Shown: positions 10,027 to 17,559 of the stretch, one piece after another
Layout: every line of letters begins with the position of its first letter
Position numbering within the stretch: the first letter of the stretch is position 1
Assembly (NCBI GenBank): GCA_963797015.1
Contig: CAWCNV010000001.1
Coordinates: 620,001 to 684,000 of the forward strand
Length of the DNA stretch: 64,000 bases
Reading direction: 5' to 3'
DNA from: JBBPZA01 sp963797015
GTDB taxonomy: Bacteria; Actinomycetota; Thermoleophilia; Solirubrobacterales; Solirubrobacteraceae
The notes under the pieces: generated by a model
What the model was told of the DNA's origin: nothing
The model's database searches: none
The model's input: the letters and a program-made list of their open reading frames with translations, nothing else
Translations under genes and position numbers: made by a program

Positions 10027-10089
10027 GTTCCGCGGCCCGCGCGGGCGTGGGGGCGCTTGTCCGTTCCGCGGCCCGCGCCGGCGTGGGGG
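10027..10089 (+). repeat. Two 27-bp direct repeats, period 36
   Basis: The units 10027-10053 and 10063-10089 are identical except for one base (G or C at the 17th position). Each starts GTTCCGCGGCCCGCG and ends GGCGTGGGGG. They fill much of the 165-base gap between yggS and sepF, which holds no gene. The spacing of 36 bases is between three and four helical turns. A regulatory role for sepF is possible but unproven. Confidence 0.7.
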
Positions 10090-10150
10090 TCCAGGGGTCA
10101 TAATGTCGCTTGCAGGGAATGAGCCCTGTCACGCGAACATCCTGATCGTC

Positions 10151-10714
10151 ATGGCCTTCCGCGACACCTGGCACCGTGCCCTCGTCTACTTCGGCCTCGC
10201 CGAGGAGCGCGAGGAGGAATACGAGGACGACTACCGCTACGAGGAGCCGATGCCCGAGCCGGAGGCGGACATGGAGGACCGCTACCGCGAGCGGCCCAAC
10301 GTGCGCCGGCTCAGCGGGCGCCGTAGGCGTGACGAAATCGACGAGATCTTCGCCGACGACGACATGCCGGCGGCCAGCGAGCGCGGCACGCGGGTGCTGC
10401 GCTCGGTCGGCGGCGGACGGCCCAACGGCCGCTCGGACGTCCGCGTGCACCTCGTCGTCCCCCAGAGCTTCAACGACGCCAAGGACGTGGCCGACAAGTT
10501 CAAGGACGGCATCCCGGTGATCCTCAACCTGCAGGGCACCGACCCAGAGCTGATCCGGCGCCTCGTGGACTTCTCCTCGGGGCTCACGTACGCGCTCGAC
10601 GGAGGCATGCAGAAGATCGCCGACAAGGTCTTCATGCTCACGCCGCGCAACGTCGAGATCTCGGCGGAGGAGCGCGCGCGCCTGATCGAGAAGGGCTTCT
10701 TCAACCAGTCCTGA
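10151..10714 (+). CDS. sepF: Cell division protein SepF
   Basis: SepF binds FtsZ and tethers the division ring to the membrane; in actinobacteria, which lack FtsA, it is essential. The protein begins with an amphipathic segment (AFRDTWHRALVYFGL), has an acidic linker rich in Glu, Asp and Tyr, and ends with the SepF core, including RVHLVVPQSFNDA and VDFSSGLTYALDGGM. ATG 10151 gives the family's usual membrane-anchor start and 187 aa; ATG 10103 would add 16 residues not typical of SepF. Expression is probably linked to the yggT-lspA cell-envelope genes downstream. Confidence 0.9.
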   Translation: MAFRDTWHRALVYFGLAEEREEEYEDDYRYEEPMPEPEADMEDRYRERPNVRRLSGRRRRDEIDEIFADDDMPAASERGTRVLRSVGGGRPNGRSDVRVHLVVPQSFNDAKDVADKFKDGIPVILNLQGTDPELIRRLVDFSSGLTYALDGGMQKIADKVFMLTPRNVEISAEERARLIEKGFFNQS

Positions 10715-10726
10715 CGGGCGGCGAAG

Positions 10727-10732
10727 TACCCT
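10727..10732 (+). promoter_or_regulatory. Candidate -10 box for a leaderless proC transcript
   Basis: TACCCT stands eight bases before the proC ATG (10741). No Shine-Dalgarno-like sequence precedes the start. The box lies just after the sepF stop. Confidence 0.45.
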
Positions 10733-10740
10733 TCGCCGCC

Positions 10741-11529
10741 ATGCAGGTGGGGCTCATCGGCTGCGGGAACATGGCCCGCGCGCTCGCGCTCGGCTGGGGC
10801 GACCCGGTGTTGTGCGCCGATCCCGTGCACGAGCGCGCGCAGGCGCTCGCGAGCGAGCTGGGCGGCGAGGCGCTCGCCTCGAACGCGGAGGTGGCCGAGC
10901 GCGCGGACCTCGTCGTGCTGTGCCACAAGCCGCCGCAGCTCGGGGACGTCGCGAACGAGGTGGCGCCCAAGCTGGGGCGGTCTGCGGGTCGCGGCGCCAA
11001 GTCGTCGAAGGCGGTGGTGTCGATCCTGGGCGGCGTGCGGCTCGAGTACGTCCGCGCCGCCTACCCCGGGGCGCCGGCGTTCCGCTTCATCCCCAACACT
11101 CCGGTGGCGGTGCGCCGCGGCGTGCTGGGCTACGCGCGCGAGAGCGGCGGCGGCGGCGCCGAGCTCGAGCGCGCGGTGCTCGAGCTCTTCGGACGCGTCG
11201 GCCAGGTGATCCCCGTCGACGAGAAGCTGATGGACGTCGCCACCGGCCTGATGAGCACCGCGCCGGCCTACGTAGCACTGGTGGTCGAGGCGTGGGTCGA
11301 GGCCGGCATCCGGCGCGGCCTGACGCCCGACCAGGCCGCGGAGATGGTCGTCGGCGCGGTCGGGGGCACAGCCGAGCTGCTGCGCGCGCGCGGCATGGAC
11401 ACGCTCGCGGTGCGCCGCGAGGTCACCTCGCCCGGGGGCATGACCGCGCGCGGCCTGCGCGCGCTCGAGCGCGGAGGGGTGCGCGCGGCCTTCGCCGACG
11501 CCCTCGACGCGGTCCTGGACGGCCCGTGA
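10741..11529 (+). CDS. proC: Pyrroline-5-carboxylate reductase
   Basis: ProC reduces pyrroline-5-carboxylate to proline with NAD(P)H. The 262-aa protein starts with the Rossmann motif VGLIGCGNMARALALGW, has CHKPPQL and RFIPNTPVAVRRG in the N-terminal domain, and ends with the dimerisation domain marked by MDVATGLMSTAPAYV and REVTSPGGMTARGL. These match the family throughout. In actinobacteria a proC homologue is often found next to sepF and yggT, as here. The stop overlaps yggT as GTGA. Confidence 0.92.
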   Translation: MQVGLIGCGNMARALALGWGDPVLCADPVHERAQALASELGGEALASNAEVAERADLVVLCHKPPQLGDVANEVAPKLGRSAGRGAKSSKAVVSILGGVRLEYVRAAYPGAPAFRFIPNTPVAVRRGVLGYARESGGGGAELERAVLELFGRVGQVIPVDEKLMDVATGLMSTAPAYVALVVEAWVEAGIRRGLTPDQAAEMVVGAVGGTAELLRARGMDTLAVRREVTSPGGMTARGLRALERGGVRAAFADALDAVLDGP

Positions 11530-11834
11530 GCCCCCTGGCCGCGGTCACCGCCTCGGACGTCGGCGGCTACATCCAGGCGCTGGTCACGGTCTACTCGCTG
11601 ATCATCATCGCCTACGTGGTCTCGAGCCTGGTGTTCTCGTTCGGCGTGCGCACGCCCTACAACCGCGTGGCGAACGGGTTCCTCACCTTCCTGCGCGACG
11701 TCTCTGAGCCGTTCCTGCGGCCCTTTCGGAAGATCATCCCGATGGTCGGGCCGCTGGACCTCAGCCCGATCGTGGCCATCTTCGTCCTGCAGATCGGCGG
11801 GACCATCATCGCCAACGCCGTCTCCAACCTCTGA
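11526..11834 (+). CDS. YggT family membrane protein
   Basis: This 102-aa protein has two hydrophobic segments, around residues 17-38 (VTVYSLIIIAYVVSSLVF) and 80-100, separated by the family loop with FLRDVSEPFLRPFRKIIP. YggT proteins are small membrane proteins near division genes; their biochemical role is not established. GTG 11526 overlaps the proC stop. lspA follows after two bases. Confidence 0.88.
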   Translation: MSPLAAVTASDVGGYIQALVTVYSLIIIAYVVSSLVFSFGVRTPYNRVANGFLTFLRDVSEPFLRPFRKIIPMVGPLDLSPIVAIFVLQIGGTIIANAVSNL

Positions 11835-11836
11835 GC

Positions 11837-12331
11837 GTGGCTTCGGCGGCCTGGGCCCGCGCGCTCGGCGTGGCCGCCGCCGTGGTCGCGGCCGACCAGC
11901 TGAGCAAGGCGTGGGTCAACCACTCGATCGCCCAGGGCGAGGTCCGTAACGTGTTCCTCGGGATCGACTTCGTCAACGTCCGCAACCGCGGCGTGGCCTT
12001 CGGGCTGCTGAGCGGCGGCCGCGGGATCGTGCTGCTGCTCACCGCCGCCGCGCTGCTGGCGCTGCTCGCCTACTTCGCGACCCACCCCGAGCGGCCGCTG
12101 CTGTGGCTGCCGACCGGCCTGCTCATCGGCGGCGCGCTCGGCAACCTGACCGATCGCCTGCGCGGCGAGTCGGTGACCGACTTCATCGACTTGCCCTTGT
12201 GGCCGCCGTTCAACCTCGCCGACACCGCGATCACGCTCGGCGTGCTGCTGCTGCTGTTCGTGCTCGAGAGGGGAGAGGGCGCTACCGCGCCCGACGAGAC
12301 GGGCGATGACCGAGATCCGCGTCCCGCCTGA
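11837..12331 (+). CDS. lspA: Lipoprotein signal peptidase II
   Basis: LspA cleaves the signal peptide of prolipoproteins in the membrane. The 164-aa protein has four hydrophobic segments. It holds both catalytic aspartates in GNLTDRLRGESVTDFIDLP and FNLADTAITLG, and an early DQLSKAWV motif. The C-terminal tail is short, charged and acidic. Start GTG 11837. The last 26 bases overlap rluD, so the two genes are probably cotranscribed and coupled. Confidence 0.93.
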   Translation: MASAAWARALGVAAAVVAADQLSKAWVNHSIAQGEVRNVFLGIDFVNVRNRGVAFGLLSGGRGIVLLLTAAALLALLAYFATHPERPLLWLPTGLLIGGALGNLTDRLRGESVTDFIDLPLWPPFNLADTAITLGVLLLLFVLERGEGATAPDETGDDRDPRPA

Positions 12332-13196
12332 CGCCGCCGGTCTGCGCCTGGACGCCTTCCTCGCCGGCCCGCTGGGCTCGCGCGCTAGGGCGCAGCGACT
12401 GCTCGAGGCCGGGCGGGTGCGCGTCGACGGCGAGACCGTACCCAAGCGACGCCTCCTGCACGGCGGCGAGACGGTCGCTGTCGACGAGCCGGCGCCGGCG
12501 GCGAGCGTTGCGCCCGAGCCGTCAGGAGAGCTCGCGATCCCCTTCCGCGACGAGCACCTGCTGGTCGTCGACAAGCCGGCGGGGCTGGTGGTGCATCCGG
12601 CGCGCGGGCACAGCGAGGGGACGCTCGTGCAGCTGCTCGGCGCCGAGGCCGGGGGCGGCGCCGATCCCCAGCGCCCGGGGATCGTGCACCGCCTGGATCG
12701 CGACACCTCCGGGCTGCTCCTGGTCGCCCGCACCGAGGCGGCCCACCGCGCGCTGCGCGCGGCGCTGCGCGACCGGCGCGTGGAGCGCGAGTACCTCGCG
12801 CTGGCGGAGGGTCGCCCGCCGGCGCGGAGCGGGACGATCGACGCGCCGGTCGGCCGCGACCGGCGCAGGCGCACGCGAATGTCCGTTGACTCCGAGACGC
12901 CGCGCGCGGCCGTCACCCACTTCGAGGTCGAGCGCGCGCTGCCTTCCTCGACGCTGCTGCGGGTGCGGCTGGAGACCGGGCGTACCCATCAGATCCGCGT
13001 GCACCTGCTGGCGGTCGGCCACCCGGTCGCCGGCGACCCCGAGTACGGGACCCCCGGGCTGTTCGGGCTCGAGCGCCAGTTCCTGCACGCCTCGCGCCTG
13101 GCCTTCCCGCATCCGGCGACGGGCGACCGGACCGAGGTCCGGTCGCCGCTGCCCGCGGACCTCCGCGAGGCGCTGGAGCGGGCGCAGCGGGCCTGA
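12306..13196 (+). CDS. rluD: RluA-family 23S rRNA pseudouridine synthase (RluD-like)
   Basis: The enzyme isomerises uridines in 23S rRNA. The 296-aa protein has an N-terminal S4-like RNA-binding region (RAQRLLEAGRVRVDGETV), the catalytic Asp in GIVHRLDRDTSGLLLVA, and the conserved LETGRTHQIRVHL and HASRLAFPHP segments. The RluD symbol follows from gene order (lspA-rluD) and domain content; another RluA-type specificity is possible. It starts within lspA, at ATG 12306. Confidence 0.88.
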   Translation: MTEIRVPPDAAGLRLDAFLAGPLGSRARAQRLLEAGRVRVDGETVPKRRLLHGGETVAVDEPAPAASVAPEPSGELAIPFRDEHLLVVDKPAGLVVHPARGHSEGTLVQLLGAEAGGGADPQRPGIVHRLDRDTSGLLLVARTEAAHRALRAALRDRRVEREYLALAEGRPPARSGTIDAPVGRDRRRRTRMSVDSETPRAAVTHFEVERALPSSTLLRVRLETGRTHQIRVHLLAVGHPVAGDPEYGTPGLFGLERQFLHASRLAFPHPATGDRTEVRSPLPADLREALERAQRA

Positions 13197-13584
13197 GCCC
13201 GGGAAAAGTTGGGCGGAGCGGCCCGTCCAATAGCCGCTCCGCCCCCCGTCGCGAGCGGCGTTCCTGTACACGGAACGGAGGGCCACCCGCATCGAACACC
13301 CGCCCACCGGAGGTAGGGGAAGGAGGACGGGACGTCCGACACCGATTCAAACGTTCAAAACGCCGAAAACTTGCGCGGCTCGCGAACGCCTTCTCCGGCC
13401 GCACCACGGGCTCCGCGCCGCGCGGTGCGCCGATCGGCTGCGCGGGGAGCCCGCGCCGCTATGCTCCTCGCTTCCGCAATCGAACCCCCGGAAGGCTCTC
13501 GCGGCCCTGCCCGGCGCTCCTGTGCCGGGTCCGTGCGACCCCCGTGGGAGCAGCAGCACGGCAACACGAACAAAGGGAGCACCC
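13197..13584 (+). promoter_or_regulatory. rluD-rpsB intergenic region: hairpins, -10-like box and rpsB leader
   Basis: No gene is seen in these 388 bases. They hold a strong hairpin (13211-13244), a 6-bp hairpin CGTTCC/GGAACG at 13259-13277, and a TANNNT box TATGCT at 13460-13465 without a clear -35. If that box is used, the rpsB leader is about 115 nt and contains a CCCGGC/GCCGGG hairpin (13510-13529). The leader could be the site of S2 autoregulation known for rpsB in other bacteria; this is inference. GGGAG lies a few bases before the GTG of rpsB. Confidence 0.4.
13211..13244 (+). terminator. GC-rich hairpin after rluD, possible terminator
   Basis: GGGCGGAGCGG (13211-13221) pairs perfectly with CCGCTCCGCCC (13234-13244) across a 12-base loop. 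It begins 15 bases after the rluD stop. There is no T-tract after the stem, so it may stop polymerase weakly or need a factor. Confidence 0.5.
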
Positions 13585-14601
13585 GTGGCTCAGGTAGGCA
13601 TCAAGGAGCTGCTGGAGGCCGGGGTCCATTTCGGCCACCAGACGCGCCGCTGGAACCCCAAGATGCGCCGCTTCATCTACGGCGAGCGCGAGGGGATCTA
13701 CATCATCGACCTGCTCAAGACCGAGCGCCTGCTCGCGACGGCGCAGGAGTTCACGTCCGAGGTCGCGCACCGCGGCGGGACCGTCTTGTTCGTGGGCACG
13801 AAGAAGCAGGCCCGTGACGCGATCAAGGACTCCGCCGAGCGGGCGGGCATGCCGTACGTCAACCATCGCTGGTTGGGCGGCCTGCTCACCAACTTCCAGA
13901 CCATCAGCAAGCGCATCTCGCGCCTGCACGATCTCGAGCAATATGCTCAAGCGGGCCAGCTCGATCTGCTTCCGACCCGCGAGCGCATGGCGGCCCAGGC
14001 CGACCTCGCCAAGCTGCAGGCCAACCTGGGCGGCGTCAAGGACATGCAGCGCGTGCCCGACGCGATGTTCGTCATCGACCTCAAGACCGAGACGATCGCG
14101 GTGCGCGAGGCCGAGCGGCTGAAGATCCCGATCATCGGCCTGGTCGACACCAACTGCGACCCCGACGGGATCAAGTACGTGATCCCGGGCAACGACGACG
14201 CGATCCGGTCGTGCGCCCTGATCGCGCAGGCGATCGGGGACGTCGCCGCCGACGGGCGAGCAGTGTTCAGGGCCGAGGAGGAGCGCGCGCGGCGCGAGGC
14301 GGAGGAGCAGGCGCGGCGCGAGGCGGAGGAGCAGGCGCGGCGCGAGGCGGAGGAGCAGGCGCGGCGCGAGGCCGAGGAGCGCGCCGCGGAGGAGGCTCTC
14401 ACGCACGGCGGCGAGGGTCCCGACCGACAGGCGGCGGAGGCCGAGGTGGCCGACGCGGCCCAGAAGGTCGATCGCATGCGCACCGAGGGCGGTGTGCCCG
14501 AGATCGGCGCCGACCAGACCGACAAGCCTGCGCGCGACCCCGAGCAGCCGAAGCCCAGGCCCTCGGCGGAGACGGCTCCGCAGGCCGCCGACGAGACGTA
14601 G
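13585..14601 (+). CDS. rpsB: 30S ribosomal protein S2 with long repetitive C-terminal extension
   Basis: S2 is a small-subunit ribosomal protein. Residues 1-230 or so are standard S2: GVHFGHQTRRWNPKM, FVGTKKQARDAI, YVNHRWLGGLLTNFQTI, RVPDAMFVID, and IVDTNCDP-type sequence (GLVDTNCDPDGIKYVIPGND). Total length is 338 aa against about 240 in E. coli. The extra C-terminal 100 residues start with four copies of ARREAEEQ (a charged helix) and go on as an acidic, proline-containing tail. GTG 13585 is preceded by GGGAG. tsf follows after four bases. The tail probably reaches out of the ribosome as a helix; its use is unknown. Confidence 0.95.
   Translation: MAQVGIKELLEAGVHFGHQTRRWNPKMRRFIYGEREGIYIIDLLKTERLLATAQEFTSEVAHRGGTVLFVGTKKQARDAIKDSAERAGMPYVNHRWLGGLLTNFQTISKRISRLHDLEQYAQAGQLDLLPTRERMAAQADLAKLQANLGGVKDMQRVPDAMFVIDLKTETIAVREAERLKIPIIGLVDTNCDPDGIKYVIPGNDDAIRSCALIAQAIGDVAADGRAVFRAEEERARREAEEQARREAEEQARREAEEQARREAEERAAEEALTHGGEGPDRQAAEAEVADAAQKVDRMRTEGGVPEIGADQTDKPARDPEQPKPRPSAETAPQAADET
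14287..14382 (+). repeat. Four 24-bp tandem repeats inside rpsB
   Basis: The units begin at 14287, 14311, 14335 and 14359; the first three are identical and the fourth differs at a few bases near its end. Each codes for ARREAEEQ (last copy ARREAEER). The length is a multiple of three, so copy-number change would keep the frame. This predicts length variation between strains. Confidence 0.85.
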
Positions 14602-14605
14602 AGCG

Positions 14606-15208
14606 ATGGCCGAGATCAGCGCCAAGGACGTGAAGGCCCTGCGCGATCGAACGGGCGCGGGGATGATGGACTGCAAGCGCGCGCTGCAGGAGAGCGAGGG
14701 CGACGTCGACTCCGCGATCGAGTGGCTGCGCAAGAAGGGGATCGCGGGCGCGGCCAAGCTCGGCTCACGCGAGGCGACCGAGGGCACGGTGCAGAGCTAC
14801 ATCCACGCCAACCGCAAGATCGGCGTGCTGGTGGAGGTTGACTGCAACACCGACTTCACCGCCAACACCGACGACGTGGTGGGCTTCGCGCGCGACGTCG
14901 CTCTGCACATCGCAGCGGCGAACCCGCTGTACATCTCCGAGGAGGACGTGCCCGAGGACGTTAGCCAGGCCGAGCTGCGCATCTACGAGGAGCAGGCGGC
15001 CGACAAGCCCGAGAACGTGCGCCCCCGGATCGCGGAGGGCAAGCTGCGCAAGTGGCTCGAGGACGTCGTGCTACTCAAGCAGGCGCACGTGAACGCCGAC
15101 AAGTACGACGGCAAGACGATCGAGGACCTGCGCGCGGAGCTCGCGGCCAAGACGGGTGAGAATGTCGTGATCCGGCGCTTCACTCGCTTCGCCGTGGGCG
15201 ATGGCTGA
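14606..15208 (+). CDS. tsf: Elongation factor Ts, short form
   Basis: EF-Ts reloads EF-Tu with GTP. The protein has the N-terminal UBA-like domain with KALRDRTGAGMMDCKRAL, then VEVDCNTDFTANTD with the TDFV-like motif that inserts into EF-Tu, and ends with GENVVIRRF. At 200 aa it is much shorter than E. coli EF-Ts (283 aa) and near the Thermus length, so one half of the core repeat and the coiled coil are missing. The sequence ends naturally, with no frameshift seen. It overlaps pyrH by 8 bases. Confidence 0.94.
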   Translation: MAEISAKDVKALRDRTGAGMMDCKRALQESEGDVDSAIEWLRKKGIAGAAKLGSREATEGTVQSYIHANRKIGVLVEVDCNTDFTANTDDVVGFARDVALHIAAANPLYISEEDVPEDVSQAELRIYEEQAADKPENVRPRIAEGKLRKWLEDVVLLKQAHVNADKYDGKTIEDLRAELAAKTGENVVIRRFTRFAVGDG

Positions 15209-15920
15209 CGCTGCATTCGAACGCATACTGGTCAAGATCTCGGGCGAAGCGCTGATGGGTGAGCTCGGGCACGGGACCGATCCTGGGCGGGTCACCACGC
15301 TGGCGCGGTCGATCGCCGGCGTGCGTGAGCGGGGGGTGGAGATCGCCGTCGTCGTCGGCGCGGGCAACATCTACCGCGGGCTGGCCGGGGCGGCCGAGGG
15401 CATGGACCGCGCGACGGCCGATTACATGGGGATGCTGGCGACCGTCCTCAACGCGCTGACCCTGCAGGACGCGCTCGAGAAGGCCGGCTCGCACACGCGC
15501 GTGCTGTCGGCCATCGCCGTCCAGGAGGTCGCCGAGCCCTACATCCGCCGGCGCGCCATCCGCCACCTCGAGAAGGGCCGCATCGTGATCTTCGCCGCGG
15601 GCACCGGCAACCCGTTCTTCACCACCGACACCGCCGCCGCGCTGCGCGCCTCGGAGATCCACGCCGAGGCGATCCTGATGGCCAAGAACGGCGTCGAGGG
15701 CGTCTACACCGCCGACCCGCAGCTCGATCCCACCGCGGAGTTCCTCCCCGCCATCACCCACATGGACGCGATCCAGCGCCAGCTGAAGGTGATGGACGCC
15801 ACCGCGCTGACGCTGTGCATGGAGAACCGGCTCCCGATCTACGTGTTCAACATGGACGACGAGCGCAACATCGAGCGGATAGTCTCGGGCGAACGGGTCG
15901 GAACCCTGGTTAGCACGTGA
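15201..15920 (+). CDS. pyrH: Uridylate kinase
   Basis: PyrH phosphorylates UMP to UDP and is allosterically regulated in bacteria. The 239-aa amino-acid-kinase-fold protein shows ILVKISGEALMG, VVVGAGNIYRG, GTGNPFFTTDTAAALRA and LMAKNGVEGVYTADP, all family hallmarks. ATG 15201 lies inside the end of tsf, and the stop overlaps frr by four bases. The rpsB-tsf-pyrH-frr order is conserved across bacteria. Confidence 0.96.
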   Translation: MADAAFERILVKISGEALMGELGHGTDPGRVTTLARSIAGVRERGVEIAVVVGAGNIYRGLAGAAEGMDRATADYMGMLATVLNALTLQDALEKAGSHTRVLSAIAVQEVAEPYIRRRAIRHLEKGRIVIFAAGTGNPFFTTDTAAALRASEIHAEAILMAKNGVEGVYTADPQLDPTAEFLPAITHMDAIQRQLKVMDATALTLCMENRLPIYVFNMDDERNIERIVSGERVGTLVST

Positions 15921-16474
15921 TCACGGAGCTCCTCGAAGACGCAGGCGAGCGCATGGACAAGTCGGTGGAGTCGATCCGGCACGAGTTCGGCTCGGTGCGC
16001 ACGGGCCGCGCCAGCCCCGCGCTGCTCGACCGCGTGAGCGTCGACTACTACGGCGCGCAGACGCCGCTGCGCCAGCTCGCCTCGATCTCGGCTCCGGAGG
16101 GCCGGCTGCTGAACGTCCAGCCCTACGACCAGAGCTCGATCAAGGCGATCGAGAAGGCGATCATCAACTCCGACCTCGGGCTGACGCCTTCCAACGACGG
16201 CAAGCTCATCCGCCTCACGATCCCCGAGCTCACCGAGGAGCGTCGGCGCCAGCTGGTCAAGGTGGTTCGTGGCATCGCCGAGGAGGGCCGCGTCGCCGTT
16301 CGAAACATCCGCCGCGACTGCATGCACGACCTGCGCGAGCTGCGCGACTCCGGCGAGACGGGCAAGGACGAGGAGCACCGCGCCGAGTCCGAGCTCCAGA
16401 AGCTCACCGACACCAAGATCGGCGAGCTCGATGCCCTGCTCAAGGCCAAGGAAGCCGAGATCCTCGAGGTCTAG
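15917..16474 (+). CDS. frr: Ribosome recycling factor
   Basis: RRF splits post-termination ribosomes together with EF-G. The 185-aa protein has the normal length and ends in the expected coiled-coil region. Visible hallmarks are SVRTGRASPALLD, DYYGAQTPL, IKAIEKAIINSDLGLTPSNDG and RRQLVKVVRGIAEEGRVAVR. Its last 18 bases, coding for the final five residues plus the stop, are repeated exactly at 17543-17560, right in front of uppS. The gene itself is intact. Confidence 0.96.
   Translation: MITELLEDAGERMDKSVESIRHEFGSVRTGRASPALLDRVSVDYYGAQTPLRQLASISAPEGRLLNVQPYDQSSIKAIEKAIINSDLGLTPSNDGKLIRLTIPELTEERRRQLVKVVRGIAEEGRVAVRNIRRDCMHDLRELRDSGETGKDEEHRAESELQKLTDTKIGELDALLKAKEAEILEV
16457..16474 (+). repeat. 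Left 18-bp direct repeat (att-like), end of frr
   Basis: GAGATCCTCGAGGTCTAG, the end of frr including its stop codon, recurs unchanged at 17543-17560. This is the pattern left by site-specific integration into the 3' end of a gene. Confidence 0.8.
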
Positions 16475-16524
16475 ACACCGCCGCTCTACAAGCGGGATTG
16501 CGGCCGTGTTTTGCTAACGAGGCG

Positions 16525-16800
16525 CTAACGCAGCGTCCCGAACTGCTCTACGCGGGCCCGATAACCGCGCCGAGAAGGGACGACGCATTCGATACCCGAC
16601 GCTGACTCGCGTTCGAAGCAGGCGACGACCTTCTCGCGCGAGACAGTCACCGTCGCGGTGAAGAGCCCGTCGTCCGGCTGGAGCGTGTAGCCGACCCATC
16701 GCTCGGCGAACGCGCGTGCGAGCTCGACGTCGACGAGGAGGTCGCCGATGCGATCGCCCGCGGCGAGACGGTGTCGTGGACGGGCGCGAGCAGGCCGCGG
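16525..16800 (-). other. Unidentified open fragment in the frr/uppS insertion
   Basis: On the minus strand this stretch reads through as a chain of normal amino-acid composition (for example RWVGYTLQPDDGLFTATVTV) ending in a stop just inside the left edge. There is no convincing start or known motif. It may be the remains of a gene carried in by the element, or chance. The rest of 16475-16842 shows nothing else except the GCTAACG repeats and, at 16828-16833, GATACT nine bases before the next gene's ATG. Confidence 0.25.
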
Positions 16801-16842
16801 CGCACCCCGAACGCGGAGGCCGTGCGGGATACTGGGCGGGCG

Positions 16843-17244
16843 ATGTCGCAGGAGAACGTGGAGTTGGTCAAGCGGCTCTATGACGCCTGGCAGAAAGATG
16901 GCTTCGGCGTAGTGCCCGCAGTGATGGACCCAGACATCGAGTACGTCAACCCTCCGTATGCCGTCGAGCCCGGGACGCGCCGGGGCTACGAGGGATTCGC
17001 GCTCGCTGCCCAGAACGTCCGCAACGTCTACCCAACCCGCCGGTTCGAGCCGCTTGAGTTTCACGATGCACCACGGGACCTGGTGGCGGTGCGGGTGAGG
17101 GTGGTCGCACGCGGCGTCGGCAGCAGTGTCGAGGTCGATGTTGAGCGTGGCTACGTGTTCGAGGTTCGTGACGGCAAGATCGTCCGGTTCGCGTGGTTCA
17201 ACGAGCCGTTTGAAGCCCTCAAAGCCGCGGGGCTGGCGGAGTAG
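16843..17244 (+). CDS. SnoaL/NTF2-like family protein
   Basis: The 133-aa protein begins MSQENVELVKRLYDAW, has DPDIEYVNPPYAVEPG, and ends with a beta-rich part, VFEVRDGKIVRFAWFNEPFEALKAAGL. This is the NTF2-like cone fold of SnoaL-type proteins, small enzymes or binding proteins of varied function. Many copies of this MSQENVE type are known in Thermoleophilia. It is the only clear gene inside the frr/uppS insertion and has lower GC than its neighbours. GATACT nine bases before the ATG may give it its own leaderless transcript. Substrate is unknown. Confidence 0.8.
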   Translation: MSQENVELVKRLYDAWQKDGFGVVPAVMDPDIEYVNPPYAVEPGTRRGYEGFALAAQNVRNVYPTRRFEPLEFHDAPRDLVAVRVRVVARGVGSSVEVDVERGYVFEVRDGKIVRFAWFNEPFEALKAAGLAE

Positions 17245-17559
17245 GCGTGGCGAGTTTCGCTAGCCGTTTCGCTAGCCCCTCCTAGCTGCGCCCCGTCACG
17301 CGTCGCGCAAGTCCGGTCACGAGTCTGCCCGCAGCGCGAAACGGCGCTGACAAGATGTGCCCTATACGCATCGGCGGGAGCCTAGCGGGGGCCGGCGTGC
17401 GCCTTCCGGTGCTAACGAATTGCTGACGAACGCGTTAGCACAGGCCGTCACATGGCGGCATGGCGAGGTGGCGGGAGGCGCGGAACTCCCCGCAATCGCG
17501 ATACTTCCTGACATGCGGCGGTATTGGACGTCACAACGGCGAGAGATCCTCGAGGTCTA
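17245..17559 (+). other. Right end of the insertion, no gene seen
   Basis: The 315 bases hold a tandem 12-mer GTTTCGCTAGCC (17254-17265 and 17266-17277), an inverted repeat GTGCTAACG/CGTTAGCAC (17409-17417 and 17433-17441) and the right direct repeat. An open frame from 17357 ends in the frr-derived residues EILEV but has no family likeness and looks accidental. Confidence 0.5.

Noticed and set aside
10103..10150. Upstream ATG for sepF with AGGGG before it
   Set aside because: It would add 16 residues in front of the normal membrane-anchor start; family SepF begins at the later ATG. Not excluded.
13371..13817. Plus-strand open frame before and into rpsB
   Set aside because: It runs in another frame than rpsB and has no family likeness; the region is leader DNA.
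14287..14382. Possible CRISPR-like repeat array
   Set aside because: Repeats are directly joined with no spacers and lie in frame in rpsB.
16525..17064. Full minus-strand open frame across the NTF2-like gene
   Set aside because: The part from about 16800 on is the antisense of the NTF2-like gene; only the remainder could be a remnant.
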